64,000 bases of DNA from Candidatus Aalborgicola defluviihabitans (GTDB lineage Bacteria; Pseudomonadota; Gammaproteobacteria; Burkholderiales; Burkholderiaceae_C): the NCBI GenBank assembly GCA_016705575.1, contig JADIXX010000008.1:1-64000 (forward strand). Direction: 5' to 3'. Below are positions 36,354-44,930 of this stretch, in pieces (position 1 is the first letter of the stretch; every line of letters begins with the position of its first letter). Below the pieces are notes generated by a model. It searched no databases, was not told the DNA's origin, and worked only from the letters and a program-made list of their open reading frames with translations. Both the position numbers and the translations under genes were made by a program.

Positions 36354-36626
36354 TTAGGGCTTCAATTTCTTGGCCAAGTCCACATAGGACTGCTGCAGGT
36401 GAGCAGTGCTGTGAACTGACATCGACTTTGCAAACTGGATGTTGTGAGCACCTTCGGCATGCGACTGCACGTTTTTAGTGTGCTGAGCGGCTGAGGTCAA
36501 TATTTCCGCCAAGATGGCTTTCTCGTGAGGATCGAGAGACGCCTGCAGCGTCGTTAGCTTTTCGATCAGCCCCGGCATAGCCGATTCCAGTTTCGCTGCG
36601 TCTACTACTTTGCCCTTTGTCGCCAT
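36354..36626 (-). CDS. 90-aa small protein heading the biosynthetic operon (candidate precursor peptide)
   Basis: Starts at ATG 36626, with GAGG 6 bases upstream; the GTG at 36638 would place this ribosome-binding site inside the gene. Residues 1-50 are an amphipathic helical part (KLESAMPGLIEKLTTLQASL, then DPHEKAILAEILTSAAQHT). Residues 51-90 are different: rich in His, Ser, Gln and Lys (NVQSHAEGAHNIQ, FAKSMSVHSTAHLQQ, SYVDLAKKLKP), with no Cys or Trp. Leader plus core is the layout of a ribosomally made, modified peptide. The helical part is shared with oxygenase 2. Alternatives are a carrier or chaperone subunit for the enzymes, or a regulatory protein. No family recognised. Confidence 0.7.
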   Translation of the reverse strand: MATKGKVVDAAKLESAMPGLIEKLTTLQASLDPHEKAILAEILTSAAQHTKNVQSHAEGAHNIQFAKSMSVHSTAHLQQSYVDLAKKLKP

Positions 36627-36902
36627 GTTGCACCTCACCCTAGTTTATGGAATAGGCCGCGCATCGCGTCTGCAGTCAAGCAAACTTTGAGGGAACGGCA
36701 CAGCTTATGTAAATCATGCTATCAGAACGAGTCTGCATCTGCAAGTGATGTTGTCATCAGTAATATGGGCTGGATGAGAGTCTGCGTCAGGGGCAGATCA
36801 TCAGGGGCATTTGCAGAGCCGCGAGTTGCCACTGGGCAGCCGGATGAGTGAACTGGCTCGGGCGTTGATGCGGGAAATGGGGGACGGGCATAAACAGATT
36901 GA

Positions 36903-36940
36903 GCCAGCGATCACGCTGGCTTACAGGCCGTAGGCCTGTA
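36903..36940. repeat. Two adjacent perfect hairpins
   Basis: GCCAGCG-ATCA-CGCTGGC (36903-36920) followed one base later by TACAGGCC-GTA-GGCCTGTA (36922-36940). Paired GC-rich hairpins of this kind resemble REP/BIME elements or single-strand recombination sites. Confidence 0.6.
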
Positions 36941-37269
36941 GCCCCCGTATTACGTGCGTGGCGAGCTACGAAAGCTATAGCAAAGGCTAACAAAGTAGGC
37001 GCGCGGGCTGAGGGAGCCCCCTTGGGGGGGGCGGATGGGCAGACCAGCGCGCAGGGCTGATGCCGCGCAGCGGCGAAGCACAAGGGTGGGCGGGGGCACA
37101 CACACCAAATGACTGGCCGCAGGCCACTAACCGACAGCGCAGCGCGCAGCGCCTGACTAATGCCACGGTGCAGGCACACCACAAGGGCGCGCAGACGGCG
37201 GCGCGTAGGGCGCGAATGCGACCGGGAAGCGCCGACGGCTGTGCGACCGCCTCCAGCGAAGGCCACTTT

Positions 37270-37376
37270 GCATAACGCCTGTTGCCTTCACCCGATAGGG
37301 CGCGAAGCGGTAACCGGCACCAAGCGGAGCTTTAGCGCAGCGACTGGCGAGCACTGAGGGCAATGCGGCGTTATGT
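37270..37376. repeat. Integron attC-like site
   Basis: The ends are CATAACGCC (37271-37279) and GGCGTTATG (37367-37375), perfect inverted repeats with the TAAC / GTTA core of attC R boxes. Inside them, after a 2- versus 3-base spacer, TTGCC (37282-37286) pairs with GGCAA (37359-37363) and the stem goes on for four more pairs including one wobble. Total 107 bp. The unequal spacer mimics the extrahelical bases of attC. No integron integrase is in the window. Confidence 0.5.
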
Positions 37377-37664
37377 AAAAGCGAAGCGGGTGGCCGTAGC
37401 GGGCGTGCGCCACAACTGCCACGAACACGGCGGCCAGGCCGAGCCGCAGGCGATGGCTGATCCAGCACGATGCGCCAGCGAGCCGAGACCATATCTGCGC
37501 ATCAGCGCACTGACCAACAGTTGCGAAGCACTGGCGATGTACCTCCCCTGCACCTGTGCGGGGCGCAGCAGCGCCGCGCACACTAACTGACACCACAGCG
37601 CTGGCAAACCGAAAGCGGTGATGTTGGGTGGACTGGCCCACAGCGCGCAGCGCAGCTCAATCAA
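37371..37664 (-). CDS. Possible integron-cassette-like small ORF (97 aa)
   Basis: Open from ATG 37664 to TAA 37371-37373. The stop lies inside the outer arm of the attC-like site, a feature of many integron cassettes. The translation has a plausible hydrophobic part (GRYIASASQLLVSALMRRYG, SAIACGSAWPPCSWQLW), but it is not a family I know and I see no clear ribosome-binding site. It may simply be chance in GC-rich DNA. Confidence 0.25.
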   Translation of the reverse strand: MIELRCALWASPPNITAFGLPALWCQLVCAALLRPAQVQGRYIASASQLLVSALMRRYGLGSLAHRAGSAIACGSAWPPCSWQLWRTPATATRFAFT

Positions 37665-37865
37665 AAAACAGGCCGCCCAGCATGACCGCGCTGCTGGCCG
37701 AAGCTACGCGACAGCTTCGTGGTGCCTGGCCATTGCGGTACTCCGCATTGGCCACTGACCAAAGCTACAGACTCACGCAATACGAAAGCGGTGATGTTGG
37801 GTGCGCGGCCACCAGCGCAAAGCGCCATTCAGCAGGCAGCGTGCCCGGCATGACCGCGCTGGTGG
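37611..37865. repeat. Imperfect direct repeat, two units ~173 bp apart
   Basis: Unit 1 is 37611-37697, unit 2 is 37784-37865. Each begins with GAAAGCGGTGATGTTGGGTG (20 of 20 identical) and ends with GCCC-[AG]-GCATGACCGCGCTG-[CG]-TGG. The middle parts differ in sequence but are alike in length and GC-rich, as expected for structured DNA or RNA units. No coding explanation found. Confidence 0.6.
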
Positions 37866-37934
37866 AGGTTGCACTCCCGCTGGCGTGCCGCCTTCGCGGT
37901 AGCTGATTGAGCACCTGCGCAGCACTGTCTATAT

Positions 37935-37991
37935 GCCAAATAGTCCGCTAGCCCTCGTAGAACTTGCGCAAGAAGCTATCAACTTAATAGC
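37935..37991 (-). repeat. Dispersed ~55-bp repeat, copy 3
   Basis: On the minus strand it reads GCTATTAAGTTGATAGCTTC, TTGCGCAAGTTCT, ACGAGGGCTAGCGGAC and TATTTGGC, matching the family consensus through both blocks. It is the only copy in this orientation and lies in noncoding DNA 100 bp inside the right end of the island. Confidence 0.8.
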
Positions 37992-38099
37992 AAGTCATCA
38001 AACGTCGAACATGAGAGATACCGACATCATCCATGGCGCGCAGCCATTCGGGGTCAGTTCAGCCACCAATCCCGCAGGTTTGGCAATCAAAGAAGGTTT

Positions 38100-38126
38100 C
38101 GAGAAACGGCAACCGAACGGCAACCA
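38100..38126 (+). repeat. 27-bp direct repeat inside right end of the island
   Basis: Exact copy of 12177-12203, containing tandem ACGGCAACC units. It lies 68 bp from the tRNA-Arg 3' end. Together with the left copy it marks the inner ends of the island and is a candidate integrase arm-binding site. Confidence 0.75.
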
Positions 38127-38193
38127 AAGCGATGTTCAAAGCCAGAAAGAAGAAAGGACTTACACCCTTTCGAATGTAAGTCCTTGATTCATA

Positions 38194-38270
38194 TGGTGCG
38201 GCTGGCAGGAATTGAACCCACGACCCCTTGGTTCGTAGCCAAGTACTCTATCCAACTGAGCTACAGCCGC
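38194..38270 (-). tRNA. tRNA-Arg (ACG anticodon), integration target
   Basis: A 77-nt tRNA with encoded CCA. Minus strand: GCGGCTGTAGCTCAGTTGG start, anticodon arm CTTGG-CTACGAA-CCAAG (anticodon ACG, normally deaminated to ICG and reading CGU, CGC and CGA), T arm with GGGTTCAATTCC, end GCCGCACCA. The full cloverleaf is intact, so the island's insertion restored or kept the gene. The 3' half is repeated at 12010-12055. Confidence 0.97.
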
Positions 38271-38357
38271 TAAGCCTCGTATTCTATCACCGCTTTTTGG
38301 CGAAATTGCCAGCTCAAACCAAAAAACGGGGTGGCCGGGGCCGGGCAAGGCGCTGTC

Positions 38358-39230
38358 CTAAGCGCGCAAGCCCAGCAGCTCGCGCGCCTCTTGCGGACTG
38401 GCCACCGCGCGCCCGGCATTGCGGGCGCATTGGGCCAGTGCCGTAATCAAGGCCCCGTTGCCACTGGCGCGGTCGCCACCTGGCAGGTAAAAAGTGTCCT
38501 CCAAACCAGTACGTAGCATGCCACCCAGTTCGGCCGTTTTTTGGTGCACCGGCCAGATTTCAGCGCGGCCGATCAAGGTGGCTTGCCAGATGCTGTTTGG
38601 GGCCATCCACTGCGGCAGCAAAGCCAGCAGGTCCGCGTCGCAGGGCATGCCAGATGCCACGCCCATCACCAGGTTGTATTCTGGGCGGCCCATGCCGGGT
38701 TTGAGCATGCCAGCCTTGATGTACATGCCCACCGAGCGCACGATGCCCACGTCAAAGCATTCAAACTCGGGGTGCGTGCCACACTCTTCCATCACGTCCA
38801 AAAACTGCTGCACCTTGGTGATCGGGTTGTCGAACACCATGGGTGGCCAGGCCCATTGGCCGTCTTCCTTGATCTTGAGGTAATTCAAACTGCCTGCATT
38901 GCAGGCGGCAATCTCGGGTTTGACGCGGCGAATGCAGGCCAGCGGGCCAGAGATGTCCTTGCCGACCACGCCGGTAGTCAGGTTGATAATGACGCCCGGA
39001 CAAGCTGCGCGAATGGCATTGACGACCGACTCCATCACGTCCGGGTCCCAGGATGGCAGATGGCCCATGCCCTCCTCCTGGCTGCGCACGTGAACATGCA
39101 TGACAGAGGCGCCGGCGTTGAAGGCGTCGCGCGCCTCGGCGGCCATTTGCGCCGGGGTTACCGGAACTGGGTATTGTTTGGGGTTAGTCAGCACGCCGGT
39201 TAGCGCGCAGGTCAGTATGGCTTTTTCCAT
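38358..39230 (-). CDS. BKACE family beta-keto acid cleavage enzyme (DUF849)
   Basis: A 290-aa (beta/alpha)8-barrel enzyme of the family whose founder is 3-keto-5-aminohexanoate cleavage enzyme (Kce). These zinc enzymes condense a beta-keto acid with acetyl-CoA, releasing acetoacetate and a new acyl-CoA. Seen: EKAILTCALTGVLTNPKQYP (N-terminal strand with LT-ALTG), SVMHVHVRSQEEG (HxH zinc ligands), INLTTGVVG, EIAACNAGSLNYL, ECFDVGIVRSVGM and GLEDTFYLPGG (catalytic GLED). It is last in the minus-strand acyl-CoA operon, 23 bp after the biotin carboxylase, where leucine operons often have HMG-CoA lyase. GGAGACGAC precedes the ATG. Confidence 0.92.
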   Translation of the reverse strand: MEKAILTCALTGVLTNPKQYPVPVTPAQMAAEARDAFNAGASVMHVHVRSQEEGMGHLPSWDPDVMESVVNAIRAACPGVIINLTTGVVGKDISGPLACIRRVKPEIAACNAGSLNYLKIKEDGQWAWPPMVFDNPITKVQQFLDVMEECGTHPEFECFDVGIVRSVGMYIKAGMLKPGMGRPEYNLVMGVASGMPCDADLLALLPQWMAPNSIWQATLIGRAEIWPVHQKTAELGGMLRTGLEDTFYLPGGDRASGNGALITALAQCARNAGRAVASPQEARELLGLRA

Positions 39231-39253
39231 GTCGTCTCCTTGTTCGTAATTAC

Positions 39254-41266
39254 CTATGCGGGGGACAATTCGAGTTCAACCAGAAGCGCGCCCGATTCCA
39301 CCTGCTGCCCAGCCTGCGCGTGCACGGCTTGCACTACGCCCGCGCTTTCGGCGCACAGCCACATTTCCATTTTCATGGCCTCCACGCACACCAATTGCTG
39401 GCCCGGTTGCACGGTGGCTCCGGGTTCCACGGCCACTTGGGTAACCTTGCCAGCCACGGGCGAGCGCGCTTTGCTGGGATCTTTGCGAGCATCGGCATTC
39501 GGGAAGGCTGAGACTTCGCTCACCACAAAGCTGTTTGCGTCCATGGCCAGGTGCACGTTGTTGCCGTCTTGCACCACGATAGCGGTGCGGGTCACGCCAT
39601 CCACGGCGTAGCGCAACGTGCCGTCAGCAAACGACAGCACCGTGGCCTGTGTGTTGACGCCGTCCAACGTGAGCTCGACCCCAGCATGGTGATCGGGGCG
39701 CACGCGGATGGCACGCACCACCTCACCACACTGCAAGCGCATATCAAAAGCCGCTACGCTGTTGGCGCGCCAGTTGTGGCCATGCCATTGCTCCAACCCG
39801 CGCATGGACAGTGCCAACGCTGCCACCTGCCAGACGGCGTCGGTGGGAATCGCGGCTTGCAACAAGGCCTCTTCCTGTTCCAGCCACTGATCAATCAGGG
39901 TGGTCGTCATGCGGGCCTCTCGGAAGACTGGGTGGTCCACCAGATCGCTGAGGAAGCGGCCATTGTTTTTAAGGCCCAGCAGCGGGGTGTTGGCCAATGC
40001 AGCGCGCAGGCGGCGGATGGCATCGTCGCGGTCACGGCCATAGGCAATCACTTTGGCCACCATGGGATCGTAGAACGGAGAAATGACGCTATCCTGGGCA
40101 ATGCCGTCATCTATCCGGACGCCGTAGGGTAGGCTGCTGCCTTGCCACCCCAATGTAGACCCCGTTGTGGTCAACGCGTTCTGTGGTTGCCACCACAACA
40201 CGGTGCCGGTCTGCGGGGCAAAGCCGGTGTAGGGGTCTTCCACGTACAAACGGGCTTCGATCGCATGGCCAGTGAGTGTGATGTCGCCTTGCTGGGCGGG
40301 CAGTGGCTCACCAGCGGCCACGCGCAGTTGCCACTCCACCAGGTCGTAGCCGGTGATCATTTCGGTCACCGGATGCTCTACCTGCAGGCGGGTGTTCATC
40401 TCCAGAAAGTAGTGGTGCATCTGGTCGTCCACAATGAACTCGACCGTGCCGGCCCCCTGGTAGCCCACGGCCAGCGCAGCGGCCACGGCGTCTTTGCCCA
40501 TGGCTTCGCGCAGTGCCGGTGTGACCACAGGCGATGGCGCTTCCTCGATCACCTTCTGGCGGCGGCGCTGGGCCGTGCAATCACGCTCACCCAGGTAGAC
40601 CGCGTTGCCATGGGCATCGGCAAAGACCTGGATTTCGATATGGCGGCCGTTGTCAATCAGGCGTTCCAGCATGAGCGTACCGTCGCCAAAGGCGCTGGTG
40701 GCTTCGCGGCGCGCGCCTTCAATGCCCGGCTGCAATTCGGCTTGCGTGCGTACCAGCCGCATGCCACGTCCGCCGCCACCGGCTACCGCCTTGACCAGCA
40801 ATGGGTAGCCCAGTTTTTGGGCCTCCGCCATCAATGCAGCGTCGCTTTGGTCGGCACCCAAATAGCCGGGTGCACAGGGCACGCCGGCTTCGATCATGCG
40901 GCGCTTGGCCAGCGCCTTGTCGCCCATGGCGGTAATGGCACTGGCCGGCGGGCCAATGAAAACCAGGCCGGCATCGACACAGGCTTGGGCAAAGCCAGCG
41001 TTTTCGCTCAGAAAACCATAGCCCGGGTGCACGGCGTCGGCCCCGGTCTTGCGGGCGGCCTCCAGCACAGCGTCGATACGCAAATAGGATTCTGCGGCGG
41101 GTGAGGCGCCAATGTGCACCGCCTCATCGGCCAGCGCCACGTGGGGTGCATGGCGGTCGGCATCGCTGAACACGGCCACCGTGCGGTAGCCCAGGTGGCG
41201 GGCGGTGCGGATCACGCGGCAGGCAATTTCTCCGCGATTGGCGATCAGAATTTTCGAGAACGTCAT
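39254..41266 (-). CDS. Acyl-CoA carboxylase alpha (biotin carboxylase/biotin carrier) subunit
   Basis: A 670-aa biotin-dependent carboxylase subunit (methylcrotonyl- or geranyl-CoA carboxylase type). Biotin carboxylase domain: FSKILIANRGEIACRVIRTA, VHPGYGFLSENAGFA, the ATP-grasp loop VAGGGGRGMRLV, QKVIEEAPSP and FLEMNTRLQVEHPVTEMITG. After a BT-type linker, the C-terminal biotinyl domain has CVEAMKMEMWL, with the biotinylated Lys in AMKM. ATG 41266 is used because it overlaps the hydratase stop (ATGA); GTG-like starts upstream are inside that gene. It acts with the beta subunit at 43276-44886. Confidence 0.93.
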   Translation of the reverse strand: MTFSKILIANRGEIACRVIRTARHLGYRTVAVFSDADRHAPHVALADEAVHIGASPAAESYLRIDAVLEAARKTGADAVHPGYGFLSENAGFAQACVDAGLVFIGPPASAITAMGDKALAKRRMIEAGVPCAPGYLGADQSDAALMAEAQKLGYPLLVKAVAGGGGRGMRLVRTQAELQPGIEGARREATSAFGDGTLMLERLIDNGRHIEIQVFADAHGNAVYLGERDCTAQRRRQKVIEEAPSPVVTPALREAMGKDAVAAALAVGYQGAGTVEFIVDDQMHHYFLEMNTRLQVEHPVTEMITGYDLVEWQLRVAAGEPLPAQQGDITLTGHAIEARLYVEDPYTGFAPQTGTVLWWQPQNALTTTGSTLGWQGSSLPYGVRIDDGIAQDSVISPFYDPMVAKVIAYGRDRDDAIRRLRAALANTPLLGLKNNGRFLSDLVDHPVFREARMTTTLIDQWLEQEEALLQAAIPTDAVWQVAALALSMRGLEQWHGHNWRANSVAAFDMRLQCGEVVRAIRVRPDHHAGVELTLDGVNTQATVLSFADGTLRYAVDGVTRTAIVVQDGNNVHLAMDANSFVVSEVSAFPNADARKDPSKARSPVAGKVTQVAVEPGATVQPGQQLVCVEAMKMEMWLCAESAGVVQAVHAQAGQQVESGALLVELELSPA

Positions 41267-42098
41267 GGCATGGCCCACTGTGGTTTGCGTTTCTGGATAA
41301 AGGCGGTCATGCCCTCCAGGCCTTCGGGGCCTTGGGCGGCTTGGGAAAAAACGGCAGCGGCTTCGTGCACCAAATCTTGCGGCGCGCGCAGGCGGGCCTG
41401 GGCCATCAACGCCTTGGTCGCGCCCAAGGCGCCGGGCGCACAGGCCAGAATATCGGTCAGCACGGTTTCCAGCTCACGCTGTAAATCCGCCGTGGCCACA
41501 ACGCTGTGGACCAGCCCCAGGCGCAGCGCTGCGGCGGCGTCCAACCGGCCCCCGGTGACGGCCAAGCGCTTGGCCTGTGAGTAGCCCAAGCGTTCCACCA
41601 AAAATGGGGCGATCTGGGCCGGTACCACACCCAGCGAAGTCTCGGGCAGGCGAAATTTGGCCGTTTCACTGGCGATTGCCACATCGGCCACACAGGCCAG
41701 ACCAAAGCCCCCACCCATCACCGTACCTTCCAGCACCGCAACCACCGCCAGCGGCGTGCGGGCATAGGCCACGCACAACTCGCCAAAGGCGGCGTTGACT
41801 TTGGCAATGGGGTCTGTGCCATCGTCTTGCGCGGCACCCTGCATGGCGCGCATACGTGCCGCCGCCATGTCTTTCAAGTCGGCGCCGGCGCAAAAGTGGC
41901 CGCCGTCGCCGCGCAACACAATGATGCGCACCGCATCGCTTTGGCCTTTAGTGGCTTCAGCCTGCTCCAGCACCTGACGCAGCTCTGCCACCATTTGCAG
42001 TGACATGGCATTGCGTGACGCAGGTCGATTAAGCCAAATATGCAGGGTAGCCCTCGTCGGCTCTACACGAAGCGCTCCTAAAGTCATAGCATTTACCA

Positions 42099-42102
<4 letters not shown>
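41263..42102 (-). CDS. Enoyl-CoA hydratase/isomerase family protein
   Basis: A 279-aa crotonase-fold hydratase. It would hydrate the unsaturated product of the carboxylase (methylglutaconyl-CoA-like, or isohexenylglutaconyl-CoA in terpene pathways). Seen: HIWLNRPASRNAMSLQMVAE, GGHFCAGADLKDMAA (oxyanion-hole loop), VVAVLEGTVMGGGFGLACVA, and RLPETSLGVVPAQIAPFLVE with the catalytic Glu of the PE-x-x-LG motif. ATG 42102 overlaps the dehydrogenase stop (ATGA) and is followed directly by a second ATG, so MMVNAMTLG is the likely start. Confidence 0.92.
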
Positions 42103-43249
<1,147 letters not shown>

Positions 43250-43275
43250 GTGGTGCTCTTGGGTCAAAAGGTGGT

Positions 43276-44886
43276 TTACATGCGGGCGACGCCGAAAGTG
43301 TTGGGCCGCAACGTGCGCTGTTCGGCCTCTTGGGCAAGGGCCAGGCACAAGCCCAGAATGCGGCGCGTGTCACGCGGGTCGATGATGCCGTCGTCCCACA
43401 GGCGGGCGGTGCCAAACAGGGCGGCAGATTCTTTGTCCAGGCGCAGGCGCAGGCCGTCGGACATGGCGGCCAGGGCCTGCTCGTTGGCCTCCATACCCAT
43501 GCGCTCGACCTTGGCGCGATTGACAATGTCCATCACCTTGGCCGCTTGTGCGCCGCCCATCACTGCCGTGCGCGCCGAGGGCCAGGCAAAGATGAAGCGT
43601 GGGTCAAAGCCCCGCCCACACATGCCGTAGTTGCCAGCACCGTACGAGCCACCAATCACAAAGGTGAATTTGGGCACGCGTGCGTTGGCCACTGCCTGGA
43701 TCATCTTGCTGCCGTGCTTGATGGCGCCACCCCGCTCCGCTGCCGTACCCACCATGTAGCCGGTGGTGTTTTGCAAAAAGACCAGCGGCGTGCCACTTTG
43801 ATCGCACAACTGGATGAACTGCGCCGCCTTGGTGGAACCGGTTGGCTGAATGGGGCCGTTGTTGCCCAAAATACCCACCAGCTGGCCTTGCACGCGGGCG
43901 TGGCCGCACATCATCTCGGCGGCGTATTCGGCCTTGAACTCCAAAAAGTCGGAACCATCCACCAGACGGGCAATCACCTCGCGCACGTCATACGGCTCGC
44001 GTTCATCGGCAGGAACAATGCCCATCAGCTCCTGCTCGCCAAACAATGGCTCGGCACAGGCCGCTGCGCTTGGTGCGCTGTCCCAGTTGAGCTTGTCCAT
44101 CACCTCGCGCGCCATGGCAATGGCGTGGGCATCGTCTTCGGTCAGGTATTCGCCAAGGCCGGTAATCTGGGCGTGGGTTTCGGCTCCACCCAGTTCGTCA
44201 TCGGTACAGTCCTCGCCAATGGCAGCCTTGACCAGCGGCGGGCCGGCCAGATAAATGCTGGAGCGCCCACGCACCAAAATCACATAGTCCGACAAGCCCG
44301 GCAGGTAGGCACCACCAGCCGTGCTGGAACCGTGGACCACCGCAATCTGTGGCAGCCCCAACGCCGACATGCGCGCCTGGTTGGCAAAAGTGCGTCCGCC
44401 GTCAATAAAAATTTCCGCCTGGTACATCAAGTTGGCGCCGCCACTCTCCACCAGATAGAGGACGGGCAACTTATTCTCGCGCGCGATCTCCTGCGCGCGC
44501 AGCGCTTTCTTGAGCCCCATCGGTGCCACGGTGCCGCCCTTGACCGCGCTGTCGCTGGCAGAAATGATGCAACGCTTGCCTGCCACCACGCCAATGCCGA
44601 CGATAGAGCCACCGCCCATGACCGTCTTCTTGCCATCGTCGTCATGCATGTTCAGACCGGCCAAGCGGCTGATCTCCAAAAATGGCGTACCCCGGTCCAG
44701 CAGGCGGGCAACGCGCTCGCGGGGCAGCAGTTGCCCGCGTTTTTCGAACTTGTCGCGCTTGGATTCGGATTCGGCTATGACCAGGCCTTCCAGGCGCTGG
44801 ACTTCAGCCAGCAAACCCTGCATGCGATGGGCATTGGCAGCAAATGCAGCCGACAGCGGGTTGATCTTGGAACGAATGACGGGCAT
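43276..44886 (-). CDS. Acyl-CoA carboxylase beta (carboxyltransferase) subunit
   Basis: A 536-aa carboxyltransferase. The start MPVIRSKINPLSAAF at 44886 is preferred: AAGGA lies upstream and family members begin MPVI; an ATG at 44928 lacks a ribosome-binding site and sits against the operator palindrome. Seen: RGQLLPRERVARLLDRG, GGTVAPMGLKKALRAQEIA, LVESGGANLMYQAE, HGSSTAGGAYLPGLSDYVIL, SSIYLAGPPLVKAAIGEDCT and GYMVGTAAERGG. HGSSTAGGAY and the short ESGGANL loop resemble geranyl-CoA carboxylase AtuC more than methylcrotonyl-CoA carboxylase. First gene of the operon, so probably the main regulated one. Confidence 0.92.
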   Translation of the reverse strand: MPVIRSKINPLSAAFAANAHRMQGLLAEVQRLEGLVIAESESKRDKFEKRGQLLPRERVARLLDRGTPFLEISRLAGLNMHDDDGKKTVMGGGSIVGIGVVAGKRCIISASDSAVKGGTVAPMGLKKALRAQEIARENKLPVLYLVESGGANLMYQAEIFIDGGRTFANQARMSALGLPQIAVVHGSSTAGGAYLPGLSDYVILVRGRSSIYLAGPPLVKAAIGEDCTDDELGGAETHAQITGLGEYLTEDDAHAIAMAREVMDKLNWDSAPSAAACAEPLFGEQELMGIVPADEREPYDVREVIARLVDGSDFLEFKAEYAAEMMCGHARVQGQLVGILGNNGPIQPTGSTKAAQFIQLCDQSGTPLVFLQNTTGYMVGTAAERGGAIKHGSKMIQAVANARVPKFTFVIGGSYGAGNYGMCGRGFDPRFIFAWPSARTAVMGGAQAAKVMDIVNRAKVERMGMEANEQALAAMSDGLRLRLDKESAALFGTARLWDDGIIDPRDTRRILGLCLALAQEAEQRTLRPNTFGVARM

Positions 44887-44930
44887 CAGGAAACGTCCTT
44901 GCGATTGAGTTAACGCATTAGAAGCCATGG

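Larger units (their letters stand above)
36640..37934. other. Long, mostly noncoding, hairpin-rich region at the right end of the island
   Basis: About 1.3 kb. 36640-36780 is AT-rich and should hold the biosynthetic operon promoter; TTGACT on the minus strand at 36674-36679 is a possible -35 box. From 36900 the DNA becomes very GC-rich with many short inverted and direct repeats. It contains two adjacent perfect hairpins (36903-36940), a CCCCCTTGGGGGGG element (~37012-37030), an attC-like site (37270-37376) and an 80-odd-bp imperfect direct repeat. Open frames here are Arg/Ala/Pro/Cys-rich and unconvincing apart from one at 37371. Confidence 0.6.

Noticed and set aside
36778..36942. A 54-codon open stretch ending LARALMREMGDGHKQIEPA, possibly a gene remnant
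   Set aside because: It has no start codon context and a stop directly before it, and I recognise no family; it overlaps the two hairpins.
36787..37266. Arg/Ala/Pro/Cys-rich minus-strand frames upstream of the biosynthetic operon
   Set aside because: Composition reflects GC-rich repeats; no hydrophobic core, motif or ribosome-binding site.
37933..38187. An 84-aa plus-strand frame near the right island boundary
   Set aside because: It is made of the dispersed repeat read backwards plus the 27-bp attachment repeat; no protein features and no ribosome-binding site.
38541..39203. A 220-aa plus-strand frame opposite the BKACE gene
   Set aside because: Antisense shadow; the BKACE frame has its zinc-ligand and GLED motifs and a good ribosome-binding site.
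40142..41104. A 320-aa plus-strand frame opposite the biotin carboxylase gene
   Set aside because: Shadow of the real minus-strand gene, with no ribosome-binding site or family match.
43330..44913. A 527-aa open frame on the plus strand opposite the carboxyltransferase gene
   Set aside because: It is antisense to a gene with unmistakable carboxyltransferase motifs; long antisense frames are expected in GC-rich DNA, and its translation is His/Gly/Ala-rich without domains.
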